64,000 bases of DNA from Taklimakanibacter albus (GTDB taxonomy: Bacteria; Pseudomonadota; Alphaproteobacteria; Rhizobiales; Aestuariivirgaceae), in contig NZ_JAENHL010000008.1 in NCBI RefSeq assembly GCF_016595235.1, forward strand, positions 1,138,624 to 1,202,623, given 5' to 3'. The translations under genes and the position numbers were made by a program. The notes below the pieces were generated by a model. That model worked only from the letters and a program-made list of their open reading frames with translations, was not told the DNA's origin and searched no databases. Below, in pieces: positions 7,501 to 16,076 of the stretch. Each line of letters opens with the position of its first letter. Position 1 is the first letter of the stretch.

Positions 7501-8913
7501 TTACGCCGCGAGCGCATCCTTGCCGAAATCGAGCTGAATGCGGGTGCCGCGGCGCGGTCCCGTCGGCTGCACGTGATCGCGGCTGACATTGGCGCGCAGG
7601 CTCGCCGACAGGGCTTCGGTGATCTGGCTGCCGAGGCCACCCTTATTGGCGCTGCCCTCCTCGAAGCCGGCCCCGTCATCTTCAACGGTGAGGCGCAAGG
7701 GTTTCTTGTCGCGGTCACCCGCGAGCGTCACCTTGATTTCCACCGGACCTTTGCCCGCATGTTTGATGGCGTTGTTGATCGCCTCGGTGACGATCACTCC
7801 CATGCTCACCGCGTCGTGGCTCGGCGCCACCACCTCATCGGCGCTCAGCGAAATCGTCACGCGGTCATCACCACCCAGAGCCGAGCGCAAGTCCTGGAGC
7901 AGGCTGTCGAGAAAGTGATTGACCTCGACGAGATCATTGCTGCCGGTGAGGCGCACGCGCCGTTGCGCCGAGGCAATGGCGTGAACGCAGCCGCGTACCG
8001 ATTCGAGGATCTCGCGGGCCTCCTGGCTCTCGATGCGCGCGCCATGCATGCCGAGCAGCGATGAAACGATCTGCAGGCTGTTGCCGACACGGTGATTGAG
8101 ATCGGCGAGCAGTGCTTCGGCGCGATCCTTCTCGCGCTGGATCTCGGCCTTGGCGGTCTCTAGCTCAGCGGTGCGCTGGCGCACGCTCATTTCGAGCTGC
8201 GTATTGAACGCGGACAGAACGCGTTCGCTGGCCTTGAGCAGATTGACCCGTCGGCGCAGCCCGAATAAGGCGCCGATGCATAGCGCGGCGGACAACAGAA
8301 ATGAGGCCACCGAGGCCGCCGCCAGCCACCAGCGGCCGCTCTCGCTGTCGCTCAAATTCAGTTCCTGCTTGATCGTAGCGCTGCCGGCGATTTCGTTCAG
8401 AAGCCGCTCGACTTCGTCGAGCGAGGCCTCGTTGGCGCGGTTGAAGGCGGTATTATAGGCGAAGTCGATACCGCTGGCGCGCCGTCCGGTCACCGCTCCC
8501 TGGAAGCGCTGGGCGCGCCCGGCCAACCTGTCTCTCAGCACCTCGACGACGCCCAGATAGCGCTTGGAGCGCGTCGCCAGCGCGGCAAGGTCAGCAAGCC
8601 TGTCCTCCAGCGCCGCCTCGGCGCGGGCATGTTCTGACAGAGACGCCTCATCGCCGGAAATGATGAAGTTCTTGGCGGCAATCTCCTCGGCCCGCACCGC
8701 ATTGAGGAGCTCGAGGCTCGCCACGCGGACCTCGTTCGCCTCGCCCGCCTGCGCGTTGCGATTGGCGGTCTGCCAGGACAGATAGAGGGAGAGAGCCGCG
8801 ACCAGCAGCAAGACGCCAAGGCCAAGCAGAAGCGCTGCGCTGCTCGCCTCCTCGCGCATGCGCCAAAAGCTGCTCTTAGTCAGGAGCGATCCGATACGGC
8901 TTGGCGAAGACAC
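7501..8913 (-). CDS. CHASE3-like, membrane-bound HisKA_2 sensor kinase
   Basis: 470 residues from a GTG with a strong GGAAGGAAG ribosome site. A membrane helix at about 25-46 (AALLLGLGVLLLVAALSLYL), a periplasmic helical domain of about 140 residues with CHASE3-like features, a second helix at about 193-216, a coiled coil, then a HisKA_2 phospho-acceptor box (LLADLNHRVGNSLQIVSSLLG) and an ATPase domain with N-box (VIVTEAINNAIKHAGK) and G-box (DDGAGFEEG). HisKA_2 kinases are relatives of the PhyK-type activators of the general stress response, and the ecfG-nepR-phyR locus starts about 400 bases away, so it is a good candidate for the cognate sensor. No EcfG-type promoter is visible upstream. 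Confidence 0.85.
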   Translation of the reverse strand: MSSPSRIGSLLTKSSFWRMREEASSAALLLGLGVLLLVAALSLYLSWQTANRNAQAGEANEVRVASLELLNAVRAEEIAAKNFIISGDEASLSEHARAEAALEDRLADLAALATRSKRYLGVVEVLRDRLAGRAQRFQGAVTGRRASGIDFAYNTAFNRANEASLDEVERLLNEIAGSATIKQELNLSDSESGRWWLAAASVASFLLSAALCIGALFGLRRRVNLLKASERVLSAFNTQLEMSVRQRTAELETAKAEIQREKDRAEALLADLNHRVGNSLQIVSSLLGMHGARIESQEAREILESVRGCVHAIASAQRRVRLTGSNDLVEVNHFLDSLLQDLRSALGGDDRVTISLSADEVVAPSHDAVSMGVIVTEAINNAIKHAGKGPVEIKVTLAGDRDKKPLRLTVEDDGAGFEEGSANKGGLGSQITEALSASLRANVSRDHVQPTGPRRGTRIQLDFGKDALAA

Positions 8914-8992
8914 GTGTCGTTCTTCCTTCCGGCCGGGAACCCTGCCGTTATCCCCGCATTGTTATTAAACAACATTGTGAAAGGGTACAACA

Positions 8993-9250
8993 ATGACAAA
9001 ATCGATCGTCAATGAGGCGATTGCCGATGCGTCAAAAGTCTTCGACACACCCATGGCGGTGGTCGATGCCAAAGATCTTTCACGTGACGAAAAAATCAAG
9101 ATCCTCAAGAACTGGGAACTCGATGCACGGCGTCTGGTATCATCGGGTGACGAGAACATGATTGCCGAACGGGGCCCGCCGCGCAGTCGCTTGCCGGAAG
9201 TCCAGGCGGCACTCCGGGCACTCGAAGTCGAGCCCGTCGCCTCGACCTGA
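8993..9250 (+). CDS. Small conserved protein of the stress locus
   Basis: 85 residues with a good AAGGG ribosome site. The core TPMAVVDAKDLSRDEKIKIL followed by NWELDARRLVSSGDENM is a pattern I associate with small uncharacterised alphaproteobacterial proteins; the acidic/basic helical composition suggests a short helical hairpin. It is divergent from the sensor kinase and followed by a terminator, between the kinase and ecfG, so a link to the stress response is likely by position. Function unknown. The GGAAC at 8936 has no correctly spaced CGTT. Confidence 0.7.
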   Translation: MTKSIVNEAIADASKVFDTPMAVVDAKDLSRDEKIKILKNWELDARRLVSSGDENMIAERGPPRSRLPEVQAALRALEVEPVAST

Positions 9251-9274
9251 TCACCGACCGGCTTTGATATGGCA

Positions 9275-9306
9275 AGAGCGCCGATGGAAATCGGCGCTCT
9301 CTCTTT
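9275..9306. terminator. Bidirectional hairpin terminator
   Basis: A perfect 11-bp stem (AGAGCGCCGAT at 9275-9285 with ATCGGCGCTCT at 9290-9300), GGAA loop and a CTCTTT tail. It separates the convergent small gene and ecfG and could serve both. Confidence 0.75.
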
Positions 9307-9313
9307 GACTGTC

Positions 9314-9886
9314 TTACTCCGACTTGCCGGAAGTGCCGCTCTGGCGCAACGCCGAGAAAGTCGCCTCAGCGGTCGGATCAGGACCGATATCGGCGGTGCT
9401 TTCGATATTGAGGCGTTTGGCCAGATGGGTGCGGGCGCGGTTGACACGGCTCTTGATGGTGCCGATCGCCACGCCGCAGATCTTGGCGGCATCCTCATAG
9501 GAGAAGCCGGAAGCACCCACGAGGATCAGCGCCTCGCGCTGGTCGTCGGGAAGCTTCTGCAAGGCGGCTTTGAAGTCCACCATGTCAAGATGGCCGTATT
9601 GGGCAGGATGGGTGGCGAGCGTAGCGGAATAGCGACCCTCGACATCCTCGATCTCGCGCCGGCGCTTGCGGATCTCGGAGTAATAGTGATTGCGCAGGAT
9701 GGTGAAGAGCCAGGCCTGCAGATTTGTGCCCTCCTCGAACTTGTCGAGATTGGACCATGCCTTGACGATCGTCTCCTGGACCAGATCGTCAGCCAGATCG
9801 GTGCGGCCGCACAGCGAAACCGCAAAAGCACGCAGTGAACGCACCGATTGCAGCATCTCATCGGTTATTTGCGGCGTCAGCTTCAT
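9314..9886 (-). CDS. ecfG: General stress response sigma factor EcfG
   Basis: 190 residues with ECF sigma region 2 (LADDLVQETIVKAWSNLDKFEEGTNLQAWLFTILRN, about 31-66) and region 4 (LPDDQREALILVGASGFSYEDAAKICGVAIGTIKSRVNRAR, about 112-153). The sequence is of the EcfG group, which directs RNA polymerase to GGAAC-N16/17-CGTT promoters when released from NepR. The start overlaps the end of nepR by four bases, so the two are translationally coupled. Four matching promoters are found in this window, including one before phyR. Confidence 0.95.
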   Translation of the reverse strand: MKLTPQITDEMLQSVRSLRAFAVSLCGRTDLADDLVQETIVKAWSNLDKFEEGTNLQAWLFTILRNHYYSEIRKRRREIEDVEGRYSATLATHPAQYGHLDMVDFKAALQKLPDDQREALILVGASGFSYEDAAKICGVAIGTIKSRVNRARTHLAKRLNIESTADIGPDPTAEATFSALRQSGTSGKSE

Positions 9887-10077
9887 TCCTTGGTACGACC
9901 TTCGAGCTTGGCCAAAAGATCGAGAATTTCCTTCGGCAACGGCTCGGCCGCGACCTCGTCATAGACGGCCTTCAACTTTCGGCCGATATGAACCTGGACC
10001 TGACGATCGAGCACGGGTTTAGTTCCTGATTTGAGAGGCCGGCCTACTCCGGCCGTCCCGGTTTCATCTTTCGACAT
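9883..10077 (-). CDS. nepR: Anti-sigma factor NepR
   Basis: 64 residues with the conserved NepR core IGRKLKAVYDEVAAEPLPKEILDLL followed by a short acidic/basic tail. NepR holds EcfG inactive and is displaced by phosphorylated PhyR. It is the first gene of a nepR-ecfG operon, divergent from phyR. No GGAAC/CGTT pair on the minus strand is visible in the 192-base gap, so nepR-ecfG may be transcribed from a housekeeping promoter here. Confidence 0.93.
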   Translation of the reverse strand: MSKDETGTAGVGRPLKSGTKPVLDRQVQVHIGRKLKAVYDEVAAEPLPKEILDLLAKLEGRTKE

Positions 10078-10194
10078 CTATGAATTTGGCCTGCCTCGGC
10101 AGCACCCCTTCTGATTGTAATTTCAGCACCACATCCCCTTAACTCTCATCCCCCCGTCAGGTTTCCTAGGGTAGGGAAAATTTTTTTAGGGGTC

Positions 10195-10219
10195 GGAACC
10201 AGTGGGCTCGGCGGGCGTT
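10195..10219 (+). promoter_or_regulatory. EcfG-type promoter of phyR
   Basis: GGAAC at 10195-10199 and CGTT at 10216-10219 with a 16-base spacer, 51 bases before the phyR ATG. This implies positive feedback of sigma EcfG on phyR. Confidence 0.85.
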
Positions 10220-10269
10220 ATAGAGGACCAGTTATGTTGAAAAATACGCCAGAGGATCGAGGGAACGGC

Positions 10270-11073
10270 ATGGCCATCGCACAGAAAATTGCTCCGCATA
10301 TTCCGTATCTTAGACGGTATGCCCGGGCTCTTACGGGCAGCCAGAAATCAGGTGATGCCTATGTCGCGGCAGTGATTGAGTCTCTGCTGACCTCGCCGCA
10401 ATCCTTCAATACGGAAATAAATCCCAAGGTTGCGCTCTATCAGGTCTTCACCAAGCTCTGGCGCTCGCTCAGCGTGAACCGCCAGAAATCCGGCAGCACG
10501 AATTTCGACCATGACATCGACAGCCGGCTCGACATCATCACGCCGCCGGCGCGCCAGGCCTTCCTTCTCCTCTCGATCGAGGATTTCAGCAATGAAGAGG
10601 CCGCCGCCATCCTTGATGTCAGCCCGAAGGAGCTCGACGGGCTGATGGCCCAGGCCGGCCGCGAGATCGCCGAGCAGATCGCCACCAATATCCTCATCAT
10701 CGAGGATGAGCCCATCATCGCGATGGATATCGAACATATCGTGCGCTCGCTCGGCCATGAGGTGGCGGGCATCGCACGCACCCATAATGAGGCCGTGGCT
10801 CTCGCCCGCAAGGGCGGCATCGGCATGGTGCTGGCCGATATCCAGCTCGCCGACGGCAGCTCGGGCATCAATGCGGTGAACGAGATCCTGCGCAATATCG
10901 AATTGCCGGTGATCTTCATCACCGCCTATCCCGAGCGCCTGCTGACCGGCGAGCGGCCGGAGCCGACTTTCCTCATCACCAAGCCGTTCCAGCCGGAAAC
11001 GGTGAAAGCGGTGATCAGCCAGGCTCTGTTCTTCGAATCGGCCGCTCACACCCTGACCCGGCAAAGCGCTTAA
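10270..11073 (+). CDS. phyR: Anti-anti-sigma response regulator PhyR
   Basis: 267 residues from the ATG at 10270, which gives the family's usual beginning (MAIAQKIAPHIPYLRRYARALTGSQ); an ATG at 10234 would add 12 residues. The N-terminal half is a sigma-like domain (regions 2 and 4, to about residue 135). The C-terminal half is a receiver with acidic pocket EDEP, phospho-acceptor Asp in VLADIQLADGSSG, conserved Thr in IFITAYPE and Lys in LITKPF. On phosphorylation the sigma-like domain captures NepR and frees EcfG. Divergent from nepR-ecfG and preceded by an EcfG-type promoter. Confidence 0.95.
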   Translation: MAIAQKIAPHIPYLRRYARALTGSQKSGDAYVAAVIESLLTSPQSFNTEINPKVALYQVFTKLWRSLSVNRQKSGSTNFDHDIDSRLDIITPPARQAFLLLSIEDFSNEEAAAILDVSPKELDGLMAQAGREIAEQIATNILIIEDEPIIAMDIEHIVRSLGHEVAGIARTHNEAVALARKGGIGMVLADIQLADGSSGINAVNEILRNIELPVIFITAYPERLLTGERPEPTFLITKPFQPETVKAVISQALFFESAAHTLTRQSA

Positions 11074-11166
11074 TGCCGGATTGACGAAGGCGGGCCATTG
11101 ATCCTAGCTTTGCCTTTCGAGCGGCCCCGAATCCCCATCGGCCGCCAGAGGGCGCATGCCTGTGTG

Positions 11167-11823
11167 ATGGCTATATTCGAACCGACGACCGTCATCGGCC
11201 GCAAGGCCTCGAAGGAAGTACGCCGCCAGCAGCTGATCGAAGCCACCATCGATGTGATGGCGCGCAAGGGTTACTCCGGCACAACCATGTTCGACGTCGC
11301 CAAGGCGGCGGGGCTGTCGAGCGGCATCGTCAATTTTCATTTCGAGACCAAGGAGCGGCTCCTCGTCGAGACGCTCAAATATCTGGCCGAGGAATATCGC
11401 GCCAACTGGCACAAGGCGCTGAACGCCGCCGGCGCAGGCCCGGCCGAGCAGCTCGTGGCACTCCTGTTCTCCGATTTCAATCCCGACATCTGCTCGCCGC
11501 GCAAGCTTTCCGCCTGGTGCGCCTTCTGGGCCGAAGCGCAAAGCCGACCAACCTATCTCGAACATTGCGGCTCGAATGACGAGGAATATTCCGCCATCGT
11601 GCTCGATCTATGCGGAAAGATCATCAAAAAGGGCCGCTACCCTCTGTCGCCCGAGCTCATCGCGCGCGCCCTCGATGCGGTGCTCGAAGGCCTGTGGCTC
11701 GATCTCATGACCATGGCCAAGCCCTATTCACTGGATGACGCCAAGCAGACGATCGCCGCCTGCCTGCATGCTTTCTTTCCCAAGCATTACCCACCCGCAG
11801 GAGAAGGAATCCGGTCCAATTGA
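11167..11823 (+). CDS. BetI-like TetR family repressor
   Basis: 218 residues from the ATG at 11167. The N-terminal helix-turn-helix (RRQQLIEATIDVMARKGYSGTTMFDVAKAAGLSSGIVNFHFETKERLL, about residues 17-65) and the C-terminal helical part match the BetI branch of TetR regulators. Classical BetI senses choline, but here no bet genes are adjacent; instead a polyamine-type ABC importer follows. An 18-bp palindrome lies between the two. The inducer is therefore more likely a polyamine or related amine. Confidence is high for the family, low for the ligand. Confidence 0.85.
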   Translation: MAIFEPTTVIGRKASKEVRRQQLIEATIDVMARKGYSGTTMFDVAKAAGLSSGIVNFHFETKERLLVETLKYLAEEYRANWHKALNAAGAGPAEQLVALLFSDFNPDICSPRKLSAWCAFWAEAQSRPTYLEHCGSNDEEYSAIVLDLCGKIIKKGRYPLSPELIARALDAVLEGLWLDLMTMAKPYSLDDAKQTIAACLHAFFPKHYPPAGEGIRSN

Positions 11824-11856
11824 AACCACTTGAGGCACCCTGCGGCCCGAACTATG

Positions 11857-11874
11857 ATTGAATGATCATTCAAT
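11857..11874. promoter_or_regulatory. Perfect 18-bp palindrome, probable BetI-like operator
   Basis: ATTGAATGATCATTCAAT is a perfect palindrome in the gap between the repressor gene and the substrate-binding protein gene, 39 bases before the latter's start. It resembles the TTGAAnGnnCnTTCAA operators of BetI-type regulators. Confidence 0.7.
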
Positions 11875-11912
11875 GAAACGGCCGCAGAGCCGGTAACCAG
11901 GGAGCAAGCATA

Positions 11913-13019
11913 ATGGCGATTACCAGACGCACCGCGATTCAGCTTATCAGTGGCACGATCATCTCAGCGCCTTTCGTTAAAAGGGCGCGCGCCGAAGAAG
12001 GCAAAGTCCATGTCTATAACTGGGTGGACTATATCGGCGAGACGACGCTCGAGGATTTCAAGAAGGCCACCGGGATCGAAGTCGTCTACGACACCTATGA
12101 CTCGGCCGAGACGGTCGAGGCCAAGGTCATGGCGGGCTCGACCGGCTATGACGTCATCGATATCGCTTCGGTCAACCTGCCGCGTTTCATTCCGGGCGGC
12201 GCTTTCGAGAAGCTCGACAAATCGAAACTGCCCAATATCGTGAATATGGACCCGAAGATCATGGCGGTCCTCGCCGACCGCGATCCGGGCAATGAATATG
12301 CAGTCCCCTATATGTGGGGCACGGTAGGCACCACCTACAATGTCGACCTGGTCAAGGAGCGGCTGCCCGGCGCCGATCTGAAGTCGCTCGATACCCTGTT
12401 CAAGCCTGAGAACATCTCGAAGCTTGCCGACTGCGGCATCAACATGCTGGAGAGTCCCGGCGACATCGTGCCGATGGTGCTCAAATATCTTGGCCGCGAT
12501 CCCGATTCCGAAAAACAGGAGGACTATGACGCGGTGGTCGAGGCCTTCAAGCCGATCCGCCAATATATCAAGACGTTCGACTCGGCGAATTATCTCAACG
12601 CGCTGCCCAACAAGGAACTGTGCGTGTCGGGCACATGGTCGGGCGACTATGCCACCGCGGCAACCCGCGCCAAGGAAGCCGGCGTCGAGATCAAGCTGCA
12701 ATATGAAGTGCCCTCCTCCGGTTCGCCCGCCTGGTTCGACGTCTTCGTCATTCCGGCCGACGCGCCCAACAAGGAGGCCGCCTACAAGTTCGTGAACTAC
12801 CTGATGGATCCGGAAGTCATCGCCAAATGCACGAACTTCACCAACTATGCCAATGCCAATGTCGCGGCGAAGCCGTTCATCGACAAGGGCGTGCTCGAAG
12901 ACCCCGCGGTCTATCCGAGCGATGACATCATGAAGACCCTCTTCGTGCCCAAGATGCTGTCGCAGCAGGGCGAACGTCTCCGCACCCGCGCCTGGAACAG
13001 GATAAAGTCGGGCTCATAA
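11913..13019 (+). CDS. Polyamine-type ABC transporter substrate-binding protein
   Basis: 368 residues. The N-terminus has a twin arginine (MAITRRTAIQ) before a hydrophobic stretch ending in ARAEE, so export may be by the Tat route. The mature part begins VHVYNWVDYIGETTLEDFKKATGI, the hallmark of PotD/PotF periplasmic binding proteins, with the inner motif VPYMWGTVGTTYN (about 130-142). It should deliver putrescine or spermidine to the permeases encoded downstream. A strong hairpin separates it from the ATPase gene, which usually allows more binding protein than membrane components to be made. Confidence 0.88.
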   Translation: MAITRRTAIQLISGTIISAPFVKRARAEEGKVHVYNWVDYIGETTLEDFKKATGIEVVYDTYDSAETVEAKVMAGSTGYDVIDIASVNLPRFIPGGAFEKLDKSKLPNIVNMDPKIMAVLADRDPGNEYAVPYMWGTVGTTYNVDLVKERLPGADLKSLDTLFKPENISKLADCGINMLESPGDIVPMVLKYLGRDPDSEKQEDYDAVVEAFKPIRQYIKTFDSANYLNALPNKELCVSGTWSGDYATAATRAKEAGVEIKLQYEVPSSGSPAWFDVFVIPADAPNKEAAYKFVNYLMDPEVIAKCTNFTNYANANVAAKPFIDKGVLEDPAVYPSDDIMKTLFVPKMLSQQGERLRTRAWNRIKSGS

Positions 13020-13032
13020 CCCCACTGTATCG

Positions 13033-13060
13033 AAACCCGGTATCGCAAGATGCCGGGTTT
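13033..13060 (+). terminator. Intercistronic hairpin after the binding-protein gene
   Basis: A 12-bp stem (13033-13044 with 13049-13060, AAACCCGG paired with CCGGGTTT, one T-G pair) closed by a GCAA tetraloop. Only a short T-run follows, so it is better read as a partial terminator or mRNA-stabilising element than as a full stop. Confidence 0.65.
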
Positions 13061-13091
13061 TCACGTTCAGGCGACAGGAGCGCAGCAGACA

Positions 13092-14258
13092 ATGGACGTA
13101 GACACGAAGCCCCCCGGCAGCGAAAGTGGCGACAAACCCTGGCTCGATCAGAAAGCTAAACCCTTCATCCGCATCGACGGCGTGACCAAAAAATTCGGCG
13201 AGTTCACCGCCGTCGACAATGTCAGCCTGGATATCTTCAAGGGCGAGCTCTTCGCCCTCCTCGGGGGATCGGGCTGTGGCAAGACCACGCTCTTGCGCAT
13301 GCTGGCCGGCTTCGAGACGCCGACAGCGGGCCGTCTCTTTCTCGACGGCCAGGACATGACCGAGCTCCCGCCCTATGAACGTCCCGCCAACATGATGTTC
13401 CAGTCCTATGCGCTGTTCCCGCATATGACGGTGGAGAAGAATGTCGGCTACGGCCTCAAACATGAGGCTTTGACCGACGCCCAGCGCAAGGACCGCGTCA
13501 AGGAGCTGCTCGATCTCGTGCAACTGACGCCGCTCGCCGGGCGCAAGCCGCATCAGTTGTCGGGCGGACAGCGCCAGCGCGTGGCCCTCGCCCGGGCGCT
13601 CGCCAAACGGCCCAAGGTGCTGCTCCTCGACGAGCCTCTGGGCGCGCTCGACAAGAAGCTGCGCGAGCAGACGCAGTTCGAGCTCATCAACATCCAGTAC
13701 AAGCTCGGTGTGACTTTCATCGTCGTGACCCACGATCAGGAAGAGGCGATGACGCTCGCCACCCGCATCGCGGTGATGGACCGGGGCCTCATCCGCCAGA
13801 TCGGCACGCCGACCGAGATCTATGAATTCCCAAGGACGCGCTTCGTCGCCGACTTCATCGGCTCGATCAATATCTTCGATGGCGAAGTGAAGAGCGTGGC
13901 CAAGAACAAGGTCACCGTCGCAGCGCCCGCGCTGGGCGCCGATGTGATCGTCGAGCACACTGGCACAATGCCCGCTCCCGGTGCCAAAGTCTCGATCGCG
14001 GTGCGCCCCGAGAAGATCGCCATCGAGCGCAAGGAACCCGGAGCCGACGCGACCGGCAACACCATCGCCGGCAAGGTCATCGATCTCGGCTATTTCGGCA
14101 AAGATTCGCTTTACCGGGTCAAGCTTCCTTCCGGCACCATGGTGCGCGTCAACGCGGTGAACAGCCGGCGCGCCGACGAGAATGAACGCGTGGCGGTGTG
14201 GGAAGACAATGTCTGGCTCACTTTCGCGCCCTCCTCCGTCATCATCCTGACGGAGTAG
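13092..14258 (+). CDS. Polyamine ABC transporter ATP-binding protein
   Basis: 388 residues from the ATG at 13092 (ACAGGAG at 13074-13080). ABC ATPase with Walker A GGSGCGKTT (about 57-65), signature LSGGQRQRVALARAL, Walker B VLLLDEPLGALD, switch His in VTHDQEEAM, and a C-terminal TOBE domain (about 290-385), as in PotA/PotG. It powers uptake by the two permeases that follow. Third component of a four-gene operon with almost no gap to the next gene. Confidence 0.92.
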   Translation: MDVDTKPPGSESGDKPWLDQKAKPFIRIDGVTKKFGEFTAVDNVSLDIFKGELFALLGGSGCGKTTLLRMLAGFETPTAGRLFLDGQDMTELPPYERPANMMFQSYALFPHMTVEKNVGYGLKHEALTDAQRKDRVKELLDLVQLTPLAGRKPHQLSGGQRQRVALARALAKRPKVLLLDEPLGALDKKLREQTQFELINIQYKLGVTFIVVTHDQEEAMTLATRIAVMDRGLIRQIGTPTEIYEFPRTRFVADFIGSINIFDGEVKSVAKNKVTVAAPALGADVIVEHTGTMPAPGAKVSIAVRPEKIAIERKEPGADATGNTIAGKVIDLGYFGKDSLYRVKLPSGTMVRVNAVNSRRADENERVAVWEDNVWLTFAPSSVIILTE

Positions 14259-14261
14259 ACC

Positions 14262-15236
14262 ATGGCCGCGCTCGCTCCCGCTCCGCAAGCCGTGCAAGGC
14301 GATGAAAGCCATCTGCCGAAAGCCCATAGCTGGCGGCAATGGCTTGACCGCGAGGCCTGGCGCAAGACGATCATCGCCATACCCTATCTGTGGCTGCTGT
14401 TCTTCTTCATCGCCCCCTTCTTGATCGTGCTGGCGATCAGCGCGGGGACCTCGCAAGTGGGCATCCCGCCCGTCATCTGGAAGAGCACGTTCCCGTTCGG
14501 CACGCTCGACAACTATGTCTTTCTCACCCAGGACGACATCTATTGGCAGGGCTATCTCAATTCGCTCAGGAACGCGGCGATCTCGACCTTCTTCGCGCTC
14601 CTCATCGGCTATCCGATGGCGCTCGGCATTGCCCGCGCCTCAAGCACCTGGCGCAATGTGCTGCTGCTCCTCGTCATCCTGCCCTTCTGGACCTCGTTCC
14701 TGTTGCGCGTCTATGCGTGGATCGGGCTGCTCGGCAATACCAGCTGGTTCAATCGCGGCCTGACCTCCATCCTCGCGACTTTCTTTCCCTTCTGGGTCAC
14801 GGGCGACCACATACAGATGATGAACACGAATTTCGCCGTCGTGCTCGGCATCGTCTATTCCTATCTGCCCTTCATGATCCTGCCGCTCTACGCAACGCTC
14901 GAAAAACTCGACCGCACGCTCGATGAAGCGGCGATGGATCTGGGCTCCAAGCCGTGGGAAGTCTTCAGGGACATCACCCTGCCGCTGTCGCTGCCCGGCA
15001 TCATCGCCGGCGCCATGCTGGTCTTCATCCCGGCGACCGGCGAATATGTGATCCCCTCGCTCATGGGCCGTGGCGACAGCCCGATGATCGGGCGCGTGCT
15101 GGCGGACGAGTTCTTCCAAAACCGCGACTGGCCGGTCGCCTCGGCCGTCGCCGTGGCGCTGCTCGCGGTGCTGGTCATCCCGATCATGATCTACAACTTC
15201 TTCCAGGCGCGCGAAGCGCGGAGGAGCGCATCATGA
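14262..15236 (+). CDS. Polyamine ABC transporter permease, PotB/PotH type
   Basis: 324 residues with six main membrane helices. The cytoplasmic coupling loop EAAMDLGSKPWEVFRDITLPLSLPGIIAG (about residues 224-252) is the EAA motif of binding-protein-dependent permeases. The N-terminal 45 residues are cytoplasmic. It starts three bases after the ATPase stop, and its own stop overlaps the start of the partner permease (ATGA), indicating tight translational coupling. Confidence 0.92.
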   Translation: MAALAPAPQAVQGDESHLPKAHSWRQWLDREAWRKTIIAIPYLWLLFFFIAPFLIVLAISAGTSQVGIPPVIWKSTFPFGTLDNYVFLTQDDIYWQGYLNSLRNAAISTFFALLIGYPMALGIARASSTWRNVLLLLVILPFWTSFLLRVYAWIGLLGNTSWFNRGLTSILATFFPFWVTGDHIQMMNTNFAVVLGIVYSYLPFMILPLYATLEKLDRTLDEAAMDLGSKPWEVFRDITLPLSLPGIIAGAMLVFIPATGEYVIPSLMGRGDSPMIGRVLADEFFQNRDWPVASAVAVALLAVLVIPIMIYNFFQAREARRSAS

Positions 15237-16069
15237 AACGCCGTCCCTATTTCCTGATCTTCGCGCTGATCTTCGGCTACGCCTTCTTCTATGTGCCGAT
15301 CGCGTCGATGATCTTCTACTCCTTCAACAAGTCGAGGCTCGCCACCGTCTGGGGCGGCTTTTCGACTGAATGGTATGGCAAGCTCCTCGACAATCAGCAG
15401 GTGCTCGACGCGGCGTGGCTCTCCTTACGCATCGCTTTCGTCAGCGCGACCGTCGCGACAATCCTCGGCACCATGGCCGGCATGGCGCTCGCCCGCTTCG
15501 CGCGCTTCCGCGGCCGCACATTGTTCTCAGGTCTCGTCTCGGCACCGCTGGTGATGCCGGAAGTCATCACCGGCATCTCGCTGGTGCTGTTCTTCATCGC
15601 GCTCAACGGCATGATCGGCTGGCCAACCCGAGGCTTTACCACCATCACGCTCGCCCATATCACCTTCTCGCTGTCCTATGTGACGGTGGTGGTGCAATCG
15701 CGGCTCGCTTCGATGGACCGCGCGGTCGAAGAGGCGGCGATGGATCTGGGCTCGAAACCCTTGCGGGTGCTGTTCGATGTGACTTTGCCGATCATCGCCC
15801 CCGCCATCATCGCCGGCTGGCTGCTCTCCTTCACGCTGTCGCTCGATGATGTGGTGATCACCGCCTTCACCAACGGGCCGGGATCGACCACCTTGCCGCT
15901 CTACATCTTCTCGAAAGTACGACTCGGCGTGACGCCCGACATGAATGCTCTCGCCACCATCATCGTCGTCCTGGTCGGCAGCGGCGTCGCCATCGCCGGC
16001 TGGATCATGCATCGGGCCGACAAGAAGCGCGAACGCGATGTGCAGATGGCGATCGCGGCGAATAAATGA
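15233..16069 (+). CDS. Polyamine ABC transporter permease, PotC/PotI type
   Basis: 278 residues from the ATG at 15233, which overlaps the stop of the preceding permease. Six membrane helices and an EAA loop (EEAAMDLGSKPLRVLFDVTLPIIAPAIIAGW, about 165-195). Partner of the PotB/PotH-type permease in a heterodimeric channel. Last gene of the operon; the convergent LysE gene ends seven bases later. Confidence 0.92.
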   Translation: MKRRPYFLIFALIFGYAFFYVPIASMIFYSFNKSRLATVWGGFSTEWYGKLLDNQQVLDAAWLSLRIAFVSATVATILGTMAGMALARFARFRGRTLFSGLVSAPLVMPEVITGISLVLFFIALNGMIGWPTRGFTTITLAHITFSLSYVTVVVQSRLASMDRAVEEAAMDLGSKPLRVLFDVTLPIIAPAIIAGWLLSFTLSLDDVVITAFTNGPGSTTLPLYIFSKVRLGVTPDMNALATIIVVLVGSGVAIAGWIMHRADKKRERDVQMAIAANK

Positions 16070-16076
16070 CCGAAGG

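Noticed and set aside
8936-8963. A further EcfG-type promoter before the 85-residue gene
   Set aside because: GGAAC is present at 8936 but no CGTT occurs at the 16-17 base spacing.
10078-10194. An EcfG promoter for nepR-ecfG on the minus strand
   Set aside because: No GTTCC/AACG pair in the plus-strand reading of the gap.
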